A DNA stretch of 64,000 bases from Azoarcus indigens (GCF_004361735.1 NZ_SNVV01000004.1:212386-276385), one strand, 5' to 3'; shown: positions 1-8,666, counted from the first letter of the stretch. Translations and numbers: made by a program. Notes: generated by a model not told the origin, from the sequence alone.

Positions 1-928
1 CGACGATGTCGCCCTCTTCGCCGGCTGGCAGGCGGTGTCCGGCTTCGTCCACGACTTCGACGATGACTTCTTCCGCCGTCAGGTGCAGGCCGCCCTGAGG
101 GCATTCGCGGGCGAGGAAGCCGGCGTCGCGCGCGCCATATTCATTGGCGACGCCGCAGCCGAAGACCTGGCCGATGGCCTCGCGCCATTCCGGCCGCAGC
201 ACTTCCGAGGTGCAGAAGGCGACACGGATACCGAGCTCGTCCATGCGCAGGCCGCGGGCGCGGGCATGGAAGGCGAGTCGGGACAGCGCCGAGGGGTAGC
301 CGAACAGCATGCGCGGCCGGCTGCGGCGCAGGTCGGCGAGGATGGCGTCCATGCGCGCCGGGGTGAGGTCGTGGGTGGGAATCAGCCGGGAGCGCAGCAG
401 GCGGTCGCGCCACTCGCGCAGTCTGTCCTGGGCGCTATGCTCGATGGCCGAGCCCCACAGCACCGCTTCCGGATCGCCGATGTCCACGTCCCACCAGCGC
501 ATCGCCCGCCACTTGGCGGCGATGTCGAAGCTGACGCGATGGCGGCCGAGCAGGAAGCGCAGCGGCTCGCCGGAGGAGCCGCTGGTCTGCTGCCAGGCGG
601 CGTCGACCGCGCCTTCGGCCTGCCAGGCGCTGCCCTGGCTGCGGATCAGCGCCTTGTCGGTAACGGGCAGCAGGGCGAGATCGTCGAGCGAGCGGAAATC
701 CGCCGCGGTCAGCTTCGCCTGGGCGAACAGTTCGCGGTAATAGGGGACGCGGGCGGCGGCCTGGGCCAGCAAGCGGCGCAGCCGCTCCAGCTGCAGGGCC
801 TGCAGGCCGGCGGTGTCCAGCCACTGGCTGCGCTCCAGTTCGCGCAGGATGGCGACGGTGTCGTGGCGCTTCAGGCGCTCGTGCAGCGGGAACAGCAACC
901 GGGAGGCGAACAGGGTGTAGGCGCTCAT
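1..928 (-). CDS. PaaK/CapK-like adenylate-forming enzyme (3' end outside window)
   Basis: The reading frame runs from an ATG at 928 to the left edge without a stop, so only the first 309 codons are present. The protein starts MSAYTLFASRLLFPLHERLK and carries the AMP-binding P-loop TSGSSGEP at residues 115-122, followed by YGARDAGFLA-type sequence near the cut end. This is the arrangement of phenylacetate-CoA ligase/CapK family proteins, which activate a carboxylate with ATP. It starts 18 bp after a glycosyltransferase on the same strand, so a role in polysaccharide or surface-glycan modification is likelier than aromatic acid breakdown. The substrate cannot be inferred. The missing C-terminal part prevents checking the full catalytic set. 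Confidence 0.8.
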   Translation of the reverse strand, partial: MSAYTLFASRLLFPLHERLKRHDTVAILRELERSQWLDTAGLQALQLERLRRLLAQAAARVPYYRELFAQAKLTAADFRSLDDLALLPVTDKALIRSQGSAWQAEGAVDAAWQQTSGSSGEPLRFLLGRHRVSFDIAAKWRAMRWWDVDIGDPEAVLWGSAIEHSAQDRLREWRDRLLRSRLIPTHDLTPARMDAILADLRRSRPRMLFGYPSALSRLAFHARARGLRMDELGIRVAFCTSEVLRPEWREAIGQVFGCGVANEYGARDAGFLARECPQGGLHLTAEEVIVEVVDEAGHRLPAGEEGDIV

Positions 929-946
929 GGAGGGGGTCTGGCGGCG

Positions 947-2203
947 CTACTTCGCGCCGTCGGCCAGGCCGTCGCCGGCGGCCGGCACGGCAGCCGCCGC
1001 GGGCGCGGTGATGGCCTGGAAGGCGGCGAGCAGCTGCGGGATGCGTGTCTGCCAGGCGTTGATGCGGGCGTGTTCCAGGATGGCCTCCCGCTTCCACTCG
1101 CGCTCGAAGGCCGCGCGCAGGGCGTCGCGCAGGGCGTCGGCATCGCCATAGGGCACCAGCAGGCCGACATCGTCCGAGCTGACCACTTCCGCATTGCCGC
1201 CGACCCGGGTGGTGACGATGGGCAGGCCGCAGGCGGAGGCTTCGAGGAAGACGTTGGCCCAGCCCTCGAAGCGGGTGGCGAGCACGAAGACGTCGCCGGC
1301 GGAATAGACGTAGCGCAACTCGTCCGGCGACTTCGCGCCTATCAGGTGCACGCAGTCCTGCAATCCGAGGGCGGCGATCTGCGCCTCCAGCTCGGCGCGG
1401 TTGTTCCCTTCCGGGCTGGCGCCGCCGGCGACCACGAAGTGGATGTCGCCATGGCTCTGGCGCAGCTGCGGCAGCACCTCGATGACGCGGTGGAAGCCCT
1501 TGCGCTCGGTGAGGCCGCCGACGGACACCAGCATGCGCACGCCTTCCGGCAGGCCGAGGCGGCGGCGGCTTTCTGCCTGGTCCTCGGGGCGGAAGCGGTC
1601 CAGGTCCACGCCGTTGCCGACCACCTGTAGGTGAGCCGGGTCGTGGCCCCAGGAGATGGCGTCCTGGCGCAGCGAGTCGGCGACCGAGAACACCCGGGCA
1701 GCGTCGTGTATGGCCTGGTCGATCTGGCGCTTCTGCGCCTTGCTGCGGCCGAAGCGCAGCAGGCTGCCGCGCAGGGTGATGGTGTAGGGCACGCCTAGCC
1801 AGCGCGACAGCAGGCGGGCGGCGGCGCCGTCCGGATAGACGAAGTGGGAATCGATCAGCTCGTAGCCGAATTCCCGCTTCAGCCGGCGCATCAGCGGCAG
1901 GCTGCCCAGCGCCTGCAGCCAGGCGTCGCTCCACTTCAGGACGCCGGGGAAGCAGAAGAAGCGCGGGTGATAGACGCGGATGCCGTCCTGCTCCTCATAG
2001 GCCGGCACTGCCGGCCGGTAGTGCGGCCGCAGGCGGCGCAGCAGGCCCTGGAAGGGGAACCAGGGCACCGGCGCCACCACCACCAGGTCCAGCTCGGCGG
2101 CCACGCGGCGCATGCGTTCGCGCACGAACAGGCCATAGTTGGGCTGGGCGCTGTTGGGATAGACGCGGGTGTAGACCACCAGGCGGGGGCGCGGATGGGT
2201 CAC
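947..2203 (-). CDS. GT4-family glycosyltransferase
   Basis: This 418-residue protein has the two Rossmann-type halves of a GT-B enzyme. The N-terminal acceptor half begins with RLVVYTRVYPNSAQPNYG. The C-terminal donor half contains SVGGLTERKGF (about 227-237) and the E-x7-E nucleotide-sugar motif in FEGWANVFLEA (E313 and E321), followed by GLPIVTTRVGG. Such enzymes transfer a sugar from an activated donor to a lipid-linked or glycan acceptor at the inner membrane. It is transcribed into the PaaK/CapK-like gene with an 18 bp gap, so the two probably form one operon of a surface-polysaccharide locus continuing off the left edge. Donor and acceptor are unknown. Confidence 0.9.
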   Translation of the reverse strand: MTHPRPRLVVYTRVYPNSAQPNYGLFVRERMRRVAAELDLVVVAPVPWFPFQGLLRRLRPHYRPAVPAYEEQDGIRVYHPRFFCFPGVLKWSDAWLQALGSLPLMRRLKREFGYELIDSHFVYPDGAAARLLSRWLGVPYTITLRGSLLRFGRSKAQKRQIDQAIHDAARVFSVADSLRQDAISWGHDPAHLQVVGNGVDLDRFRPEDQAESRRRLGLPEGVRMLVSVGGLTERKGFHRVIEVLPQLRQSHGDIHFVVAGGASPEGNNRAELEAQIAALGLQDCVHLIGAKSPDELRYVYSAGDVFVLATRFEGWANVFLEASACGLPIVTTRVGGNAEVVSSDDVGLLVPYGDADALRDALRAAFEREWKREAILEHARINAWQTRIPQLLAAFQAITAPAAAAVPAAGDGLADGAK

Positions 2204-2400
2204 GCTCCGGGAACTCCTGCAAGATGTACGTGGGGGACGGCAAGCGCGCTGCCGGCCGGAACAGTAGCAGATTATCCCGGCTTTCCCGGCGTCATGTCTC
2301 GGAGATATTTCCCACCGGCGGACACCGCGAATGCTTGCAGTATCATCATGGGCCGGCGGCGCGGGCGGCCGGGCCTTGCGGCCTTATCGAGGAACACGGG

Positions 2401-3147
2401 ATGCAGATGGGCAACAGAATTCGGAGTGTGGCGCTGGCCGGCTGGGCCTTGCTGGCGAGCGGGAGTGCGCTGGCGCTGGGCAGCGAGTGCGGCGACCCCT
2501 TCCACAACGCCACCGGGCCGTTCGACTACCGCTATCCCGAAGGCAAGATGCTGGGCATGGTGGAACACCGCCACTACACCGAAGACATCCGCCAGCTGCG
2601 ACGTGGCACCACCGGTGCCCTGGCGGGCGACCTGGCTTACACGCTGCGCGTCTTCCCCAACCACTATCGTGCCTTGCAGACGATGAGCGAATGGTCGTTC
2701 AAGACCAGGAGCAAGAAGCCGGAAGGCCAGCCCTACGTGGTGGAGTGCTGGTTCGAGCGCGGTCTGCATTACGCGCCGGACGATCCGATGGTGAAGCTGG
2801 TGTACGGCATCCACCTGATCAAGGCGGGGCGGCCGCAGGACGCGGTGAAACAGCTGGAGGCAGCCATCGCCGAGGATCCGAACAATGCCAGCAGCTACTA
2901 CAACCTGGGCCTGGCGTACGCCGATCTGAAGGACTACGAGAAGGCGCTGCCGAACGCGCAGCGGGCGTACGAACTGGGCTTTCCGCTGCCGGGGCTGCGC
3001 CAGCGCCTGGTGAAGGCCGGCGTGTGGCGCGAGCCCGAGCCGAAGGCGCCTGAGCAGGGCGCAACGGGGGAGAACAAAGAAATTCCGGCGGCCAGCCCGC
3101 CGGTTGAGGATGCGCCCGCTGCGGGCGCGCCTGCCGCGGCGCAGTAA
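2401..3147 (+). CDS. Exported tetratricopeptide-repeat protein
   Basis: A 248-residue protein with an N-terminal signal sequence (hydrophobic stretch VALAGWALLASGSALA, likely cut near residue 26) and one or two TPR units around residues 130-200 (AGRPQDAVKQLEAAI, NLGLAYADLKDYEKAL). The tail is Ala/Pro/Glu-rich. I chose ATG 2401 because it is preceded by GAGGA and opens directly into the signal peptide; in-frame codons upstream encode non-protein-like sequence. TPR proteins of this kind are periplasmic scaffolds. It is divergent from the glycosyltransferase and next to polysaccharide-type genes, which suggests but does not prove an envelope role. The first half (GPFDYRYP, EHRHYTEDI) matches no family I recognise. 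Confidence 0.75.
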   Translation: MQMGNRIRSVALAGWALLASGSALALGSECGDPFHNATGPFDYRYPEGKMLGMVEHRHYTEDIRQLRRGTTGALAGDLAYTLRVFPNHYRALQTMSEWSFKTRSKKPEGQPYVVECWFERGLHYAPDDPMVKLVYGIHLIKAGRPQDAVKQLEAAIAEDPNNASSYYNLGLAYADLKDYEKALPNAQRAYELGFPLPGLRQRLVKAGVWREPEPKAPEQGATGENKEIPAASPPVEDAPAAGAPAAAQ

Positions 3148-3157
3148 GGCGGGCAAG

Positions 3158-3187
3158 GCCCGTTCCGGCCCTGGAGCCGGAGCGGGC
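3158..3187. terminator. Hairpin between convergent TPR gene and argB
   Basis: GCCCGTTCCGGC (3158-3169) pairs with GCCGGAGCGGGC (3176-3187) over 12 bp with one G-U pair and a 6-nt loop. It lies in the 47-bp gap between two convergent genes. There is no clear T-run on either side, so intrinsic termination is plausible rather than certain. Confidence 0.45.
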
Positions 3188-3194
3188 GACGTTC

Positions 3195-4133
<939 letters not shown>

Positions 4134-5294
4134 CTAGGCGATACGCCGGCGGGGCGTCGAACCGCTGCCGCGGCGTACCGGCACGGCGACACGGCTGCGG
4201 GCGAAGGCGAAGGCCAGGCAGAGCGCCAGCAGCGGGTCGGTGATCTCGGCCGTGCGGCCGGGCACCCACAACTGGAGGAACTCGATCACCGCCAGCCACA
4301 GCGCGGCGGTGAAGGCGGCCGCGCCGGGGCGGGAGCCGTTCTGCTGCAGCAGGTAGAGCAGGGCGCCGTAGAGGTAGCACTTCTCGATCAGGTTCAGGGT
4401 GTTGCGCGCCATGTTGCCTTCGAGGAAGCCGTTGAACGGCAGCCATTCGAAACGCCCGGGCGTGGAAACGAAATCGTAGGGCGCGATGCCGCTCAGCAGC
4501 AGTGCCAGGAACAGGCCGGCGCAGGCGAGCGCGGCTGCGTGCGGGCGGCGCGCCAGCGGCAGGGCGAGCAGGGCCACGCCCAGCCCGGCGAGGTTGTTCA
4601 GGGCCAGCCGGTTGCCGACGAAGAAGGGCTGCAGCGCGGTCACTGCCAGCGCCGCGGCACCCAGCAGCCACAGTGGCCAGCGCCGCAGCGGCGTCGCCCC
4701 GGCGATGACGAACCAGGCGAACCAGGCCACTGCGGTGTGGAAGATGCGAGTGGGGTCGACCTGCGGCGACAGGAACACCGGCTTCACCGCGTTGCGCACG
4801 TTCTGCAGGTCCAGCGTCGGCACCAGCGGGAACCAGCGATAGGCCAGCCACAGCAGCAGCAGGGTGAGCGGCACCAGCATCGCCGCGTCGGCGGAGAGGC
4901 CCAGTGACAGCAGGCGCTTGCCGGCTAGTGCGCCGAGGGCGAAGCCGATGGCCAGGCCCACGGTGTTGAGGATGGCATCGCCGATGGCGGGCACCCGCGC
5001 CGGCAGCCACACCTGCGCCACCTGCAGCGCGACCGCCAGCAAGATGCCCAGCAGGGCGATGGCCCAGCCGCTGTACGCCGGCCGTGGCGAGTGCTGTGCC
5101 GCCAGCTGGCCGACGATGCCGTAGGGCAGGAAGAGCAGGATGTTGCCGACGATGTCGCCGCGGGTGGTGGGGATGTCCAGGTCCGCGAGCAGCCCCAGCA
5201 GTTCGGCCATGCTGCCCTCGTGGGCGGCGAACTCGAAGGGGTAGAGCGAGCCGTAGGAGATCAGGAAGGCAACGAGCAGGAGTAGGGCGCGCAT
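4134..5294 (-). CDS. Double-VanZ-domain membrane protein
   Basis: A 386-residue integral membrane protein with about nine or ten hydrophobic helices and two copies of the VanZ pattern. The first copy has GDIVGNILLFLPYG (46-59) and QVAQVWLPARVPAIGD (91-106). The second has RNTLNLIEKCYLYG (297-310) and IEFLQLWVPGRTAEITD (337-353). VanZ family proteins are small inner-membrane proteins; VanZ itself lowers teicoplanin susceptibility by an unknown mechanism, and many homologues sit in polysaccharide loci. Most are 120-200 residues long, so this looks like a tandem duplication joined by a helix-rich linker. The start lies 4 bp after the stop of the beta-helix protein gene, indicating co-translation with it. 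Confidence 0.8.
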   Translation of the reverse strand: MRALLLLVAFLISYGSLYPFEFAAHEGSMAELLGLLADLDIPTTRGDIVGNILLFLPYGIVGQLAAQHSPRPAYSGWAIALLGILLAVALQVAQVWLPARVPAIGDAILNTVGLAIGFALGALAGKRLLSLGLSADAAMLVPLTLLLLWLAYRWFPLVPTLDLQNVRNAVKPVFLSPQVDPTRIFHTAVAWFAWFVIAGATPLRRWPLWLLGAAALAVTALQPFFVGNRLALNNLAGLGVALLALPLARRPHAAALACAGLFLALLLSGIAPYDFVSTPGRFEWLPFNGFLEGNMARNTLNLIEKCYLYGALLYLLQQNGSRPGAAAFTAALWLAVIEFLQLWVPGRTAEITDPLLALCLAFAFARSRVAVPVRRGSGSTPRRRIA

Positions 5295-5298
5295 GCGG

Positions 5299-6459
5299 CT
5301 ATTCGGCGGATGGGGTTTGAACGGCGCCGGGAGCGAGCGCTTGCGCGGGATCCAGCTGGCGCGTGCCGCGCGGCGGAATGAATTCCCAGCGCGGCGTCAG
5401 CTCGCCGTACTGGGTGGCGGGGCCGTCGAAGCGTTGGCCGCGCAGAGGTGAATCGGCCGGCAGGCGAAAATCCGGCGCGGCGGGCGTGCCGGCCTGGCCG
5501 GCACGCAGGCGGTGGTTGCCGCCTGAATATTCGTCGTCGGCAATGTCGAAGGCGCCGTTGCCGATCAGCAGGTTGTTGCGCGCCACCACGTCTATGCCGT
5601 TGGTGAAGCTTTCGCTCCAGATGCGGACGAAGCGGCCGCCGGCGGGCAAGTCGTCCAGCAGGGTGTTGTGGGCGAGGTAGAGACCATTCTCCGGCCAGAA
5701 AGCCTTCTCCGCGCCGTAGGCGATCAGCGAGATGTTCTGGGTGTTGCGCGACTGGCCGATGATGTTGCCCACCACCACCGCGCGGCCGCCCTGGGGAAAC
5801 TCCAGCTCGTAGGAGGCGCCGCCATCGCTGCCGTCCACCAGGCGGTTGTAGAGGATGAAGTTCTCCCGCGCGCGGGACTTCAGCAGGTGGCCGCGGTAGC
5901 CGCCGTGGAAGCTGCTGCCTATCACCGTCAGCCGTGCCATGCGGCCGGCGTAGAGCAGATGGGGCAGCCACTGGTCGTTGTGCGGCGCGTCGCCGAATTC
6001 GCTGCCCATGACGATGAGCTCGGACACGCCGTCATTGGAGCTCATGATGCCGGTCTGGTTGTCGAGGAAGCGGCAGTTCACCACCCGCAGACGGCCGTGC
6101 TCGAAGCGGATGCCGGCGCCGTTGTTGTACTTCACCCGCGCGCCGCGGAAGGTGAGGTTGTGGATGTCGAAGTCGCCGTTGCGTATCACCCAGATGGCCT
6201 TGTTCTCGGCGCTGGCGCCGTCGGCGATGAGCACCGCGCCGCTACCCAGGCCGCGTATGGTGAGGCGGCGCTGTGTCCACACTGCAACGTCGCCGCGGTA
6301 CTCGCCGGCGGCGATCTCTATCGTGTCGCCATCGGCCGCCGCGCGCGCGGCATCGCTGATGCGGAGGTAGGCCTCGCCCGGCCCCACGCGCAGGGTGGCG
6401 GCCCAGGCCGGCAGGCTGACGAGGGCGCAGAGCAGGAGGGCAGGGATCCAGCGCGGCAT
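5299..6459 (-). CDS. Secreted right-handed parallel beta-helix protein
   Basis: A 386-residue protein with a Sec signal peptide (MPRWIPALLLCALVSLPAWA, cut near residue 20). The mature part is built of short beta-helix rungs: GDTIEIAAGEYRGD, RRLTIRGLGSGAVLIAD, IWVIRNGDFDIHNLTFRGA, HGRLRVVNCRFLDNQTG and later ARNNLLIGNGAFDI. This fold is shared by polysaccharide lyases, epimerases and surface glycan-binding proteins. I see no lyase catalytic signature that I can name, so catalysis is unproven. It is first in a two-gene unit with the double-VanZ protein (4 bp apart), which supports a role in an exported or periplasmic glycan. Confidence 0.8.
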   Translation of the reverse strand: MPRWIPALLLCALVSLPAWAATLRVGPGEAYLRISDAARAAADGDTIEIAAGEYRGDVAVWTQRRLTIRGLGSGAVLIADGASAENKAIWVIRNGDFDIHNLTFRGARVKYNNGAGIRFEHGRLRVVNCRFLDNQTGIMSSNDGVSELIVMGSEFGDAPHNDQWLPHLLYAGRMARLTVIGSSFHGGYRGHLLKSRARENFILYNRLVDGSDGGASYELEFPQGGRAVVVGNIIGQSRNTQNISLIAYGAEKAFWPENGLYLAHNTLLDDLPAGGRFVRIWSESFTNGIDVVARNNLLIGNGAFDIADDEYSGGNHRLRAGQAGTPAAPDFRLPADSPLRGQRFDGPATQYGELTPRWEFIPPRGTRQLDPAQALAPGAVQTPSAE

Positions 6460-6556
6460 GGCGAGTGGTGGCGAGTGCGGCGGGTGGCGGAAGGGGAGGC
6501 ATGAAACGCCCGCGGGATTGTCACCGCTACCGCCGCCATGTTCAATCGCTGGAAAT

Positions 6557-6590
6557 ACAAAGGCCGCCCCGGATCGCTCCGGGGCGGCCT
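6557..6590 (-). terminator. Rho-independent terminator of hsp20
   Basis: AGGCCGCCCCGGA (6561-6573) and TCCGGGGCGGCCT (6578-6590) form a perfect 13-bp stem with a 4-nt loop, followed on the minus strand by TTTG. It lies 37 bp after the hsp20 stop codon. Confidence 0.8.
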
Positions 6591-6627
6591 CCTTTTCGGC
6601 TGCAGGGCCGCCGGAGGGCGGCCGCGC

Positions 6628-7047
6628 TCAGGAAATGTTCAGGCGCTTGGCCTGGGCGGTCGGCTTGCGCGGCAGCTTCAACGTCAGCACGCCATCGACG
6701 AAGCTGGCCGAGGACTGGCCCTCGTCGATTTCCTGGCCAAGCTGGAAACTGCGCGACACCTTGCCGAAGTAGCGTTCGGTGCGCAGCACCCGCTCGCCGT
6801 TCTTCACTTCCTTCTCCTGCTTGCGTTCCGCCGAGATGGACACCACCGGGCCGTCGATATGGACGTGAATGTCGTCCTTGGCGATGCCGGGCAGCTCGGC
6901 CAACACCTCGTAGCCTTCGGGGTTCTCCTTGACGTCCACCCGCATCTGCGGGGCATCGGCCGCGACGTTGGAGCCGAACTCCACCGGCCGCACGAAGAAG
7001 CCGCGGAAGAAGTCTTCCAGAGGATCATGACGGGTCAGGTTGCTCAT
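6628..7047 (-). CDS. Small heat-shock protein, Hsp20/alpha-crystallin family
   Basis: A 139-residue ATP-independent chaperone that binds unfolding proteins as an oligomer. The N-terminal arm MSNLTRHDPLEDFFRGFFVR is typical of the IbpA-like group. The alpha-crystallin domain spans about residues 35-135 and ends in VDGVLTLKLPRK, followed by the short tail AKRLNIS. The start at ATG 7047 is preceded by AGGAGAG; a longer frame upstream encodes non-homologous residues. The gene is monocistronic with its own terminator, and a sigma-32-like promoter lies 49 bp upstream, as expected for a heat-shock gene. Confidence 0.95.
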   Translation of the reverse strand: MSNLTRHDPLEDFFRGFFVRPVEFGSNVAADAPQMRVDVKENPEGYEVLAELPGIAKDDIHVHIDGPVVSISAERKQEKEVKNGERVLRTERYFGKVSRSFQLGQEIDEGQSSASFVDGVLTLKLPRKPTAQAKRLNIS

Positions 7048-7095
7048 TTTCGCTCTCCTTTTCGGACCATGCCGGTATTCCCGGCCTCGGTGGAA

Positions 7096-7122
7096 ATATG
7101 GGTTCGGGCTGCTAGGTTTCAA
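7096..7122 (-). promoter_or_regulatory. Sigma-32 (RpoH) type promoter for hsp20
   Basis: On the minus strand TTGAAA (7122-7117) is followed after 14 nt by CCCATAT (7102-7096). This is close to the heat-shock consensus CTTGAAA-N11-16-CCCCATNT. It is 49 bp upstream of the hsp20 start, in the right orientation. Confidence 0.75.
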
Positions 7123-7203
7123 TACCCCTGCTGCGGGATTCCGATCCATGGCGAGCGACGGCGGCGGCTATGATGGTCTCGGTACGATTGCCGGCGGGGA
7201 GCT

Positions 7204-7422
7204 GTGGTGGAAGAGAAGAAGGAGAGCGTTGCCAGCGTTTGTGCCCGTTGTGGGCAGCGTTTCGTCTGCGGCATGACGGCGGGCGAGGAGAAGTGCTGGT
7301 GTGCCGCGTTTCCACCCATCTTCGCGGTGCCGGCCGAGGGCGGCGCCCAGGGCGGCTGCTACTGTCCGGCCTGCCTGGAGGCGCTGGTGGCGGAGCGCCT
7401 GAGGAAAGCCGTCCGGCCCTGA
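7204..7422 (+). CDS. Cysteine-rich CWC family protein
   Basis: A 72-residue protein with the conserved pattern of the CWC family: CARCGQRFVCG near the N-terminus, EEKCWCAAFPP in the middle and CYCPACLEAL near the end. The paired cysteines suggest a small zinc- or metal-binding fold; the function of the family is unknown. The start is a GTG at 7204 preceded by GGGGA; a second GTG follows immediately at 7207. It is a single plus-strand gene between hsp20 and the convergent nudB operon. Confidence 0.8.
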   Translation: MVEEKKESVASVCARCGQRFVCGMTAGEEKCWCAAFPPIFAVPAEGGAQGGCYCPACLEALVAERLRKAVRP

Positions 7423-7434
7423 TCGTGGGTGTGC

Positions 7435-7893
7435 TCAACCGGCGTCTAACTCGGCGCCCAGCGCCAGGATGGCGTCGCGGTTGGTCCAGGAGCTGGCCTG
7501 GGCGGCGGCTGCGCGCCAGCCCAGCCAGTGCAGGTCGCGGTGCTCTGCGGGCGACAGCCGGATCGGCAGTTGCCGGGGCAGCCGCAGGCTGAACCAGTGC
7601 TCGGTGTTCTCGCGCACGTCGGGGGCGTAGCGATGCCGCCACGCCGGCAGGATGGGGAAGCGCACGCTGTGCCGGTGGTCGCGGAATTCGCCTGCCTCGG
7701 TGGTCAGCCCGGTTTCTTCCTCCAGTTCCCTGCGCGCGGCCTGCTGCGGTGTTTCGCCTGGCTCCAGACTGCCGGTGACCGACTGCCAGAAACCGGGCGG
7801 GGTGGCACGCTCAAGCAACAACACCTCGCCAGCGGCGGTATGGACGACGACCAGTACCGAGACCGGCGTCTTGTAGCCGGCGGTTCGCGTCAT
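7435..7893 (-). CDS. nudB: Dihydroneopterin triphosphate diphosphatase (Nudix)
   Basis: A 152-residue Nudix hydrolase that removes pyrophosphate from dihydroneopterin triphosphate in folate synthesis; the family also acts on dNTPs. The Nudix box is complete: GSLEPGETPQQAARREL followed by EEETGL. The N-terminus YKTPVSVLVVVHT and the C-terminal HRDLHWLGWRAAAA match NudB, as does the length (E. coli about 150). The start at ATG 7893 overlaps the barstar stop codon (ATGA), so the gene is translationally coupled to the RNase/barstar pair. From memory, nudB directly follows aspS in many betaproteobacteria; here other genes lie between them. Confidence 0.88.
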   Translation of the reverse strand: MTRTAGYKTPVSVLVVVHTAAGEVLLLERATPPGFWQSVTGSLEPGETPQQAARRELEEETGLTTEAGEFRDHRHSVRFPILPAWRHRYAPDVRENTEHWFSLRLPRQLPIRLSPAEHRDLHWLGWRAAAAQASSWTNRDAILALGAELDAG

Positions 7894-8285
7894 GCCTCGG
7901 CGGCGGTGAGGAAGACGTGGAAGGGCGTGCCATGCTCCCGCCACAGCTCGGCCGCCTCGGCGAGGATCTCGAGCAGGGTTTCCCAGCTGGAGGGGTCGGC
8001 GCTGCGCAGCTGCCGGCTGCGAGACAGCACGATGAGGTAGCCCTCAGCGGCCAGCCAAGAGAGATCGCCCAGGCAGTCGGCAAGGGCGTCCCAGTTGTGG
8101 CCGAACCAGTCCGGGAAATCCAGGGTGCCGGCGAGGCGGGCCAATAGCCCGGGCTTGTCGACGCAGCCCTCCAGATCGACGGTGAAGGCGCTCAGGCCGG
8201 CCGCCCGGCATTGCGCCGGCGGCGGCAGAGGATCGCCTTCAGGATGGATGCCATTGTGCGCGGCGGAGAGTATGGGGTCGGTCAT
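7890..8285 (-). CDS. Barstar-family ribonuclease inhibitor
   Basis: A 131-residue cytoplasmic protein with the barstar core: VDLEGCVDKPGLLARLAGTL, then FPDWFGHNWDALADCLGDLS (about 58-77), whose Asp/Trp-rich helix is the part that plugs a barnase-type active site in the known complex. Barstar-family proteins bind and neutralise microbial guanyl-specific RNases. Its partner is evident from position: the immediately upstream gene encodes an RNase Sa-like enzyme, and the two overlap by 4 bp (ATGA). The N-terminal 30 residues (ILSAAHNGIHPEGD) extend beyond the usual domain of about 90 residues. Inhibition of this RNase is inferred, not shown. Confidence 0.88.
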   Translation of the reverse strand: MTDPILSAAHNGIHPEGDPLPPPAQCRAAGLSAFTVDLEGCVDKPGLLARLAGTLDFPDWFGHNWDALADCLGDLSWLAAEGYLIVLSRSRQLRSADPSSWETLLEILAEAAELWREHGTPFHVFLTAAEA

Positions 8286-8635
8286 GGCGCGGGGGTGATG
8301 CGGCGGAAGCTGCGGTAATGGTCTTCGGTGTAGTAGAAGACCTCGGGCGGTGTGCCGCCGGCGACGATGCGGCGGGCGCCGCGGTTCTGCGCGCCGGGCG
8401 TCGGGACGGTGAACTCGCGGTAGTAGCCGCGCTCGGCCTTGGGCAGCAGGCCTTCGCGGTTCTGGAAGACGGTGCCGTCCTTGCGGTAAGGGTAGGGGCC
8501 GCCGCGGGCGATCAGTGCCAGCGTGGCATGGGCTTCCGGCGGCAGATCGGCGGCGCGGCCGGCATCGGAGGTGGCGGGGCCGCAGCCGGCAAGGCCGAGG
8601 CAGAGCAGAAGCAGGGCGAAGAGGCGGACCAGCAT
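8282..8635 (-). CDS. RNase Sa/barnase-type ribonuclease with lipoprotein signal
   Basis: A 117-residue protein. Residues 31-110 align closely with Streptomyces RNase Sa: LPPEAHATLALIARGGPYPY, DGTVFQNREGLLP, YYREFTVPTPGAQNRGARRI and YYTEDHYRSF. The catalytic set is intact: Glu74, Arg85, Arg89 and His106 match Glu54, Arg65, Arg69 and His85 of RNase Sa. These enzymes cleave RNA 3' of guanosine. The N-terminus MLVRLFALLLLCLGLAGC ends in a lipobox (LAGC, Cys18) with Gly at +2, so the product is predicted to be an outer-membrane-anchored lipoprotein. It is co-translated with barstar (ATGA) and starts 31 bp after the receiver-TPR gene on the same strand. Confidence 0.88.
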   Translation of the reverse strand: MLVRLFALLLLCLGLAGCGPATSDAGRAADLPPEAHATLALIARGGPYPYRKDGTVFQNREGLLPKAERGYYREFTVPTPGAQNRGARRIVAGGTPPEVFYYTEDHYRSFRRITPAP

Positions 8636-8666
8636 TGCGGAATCGGGAGCGGTAAAGGGGTGGAGC

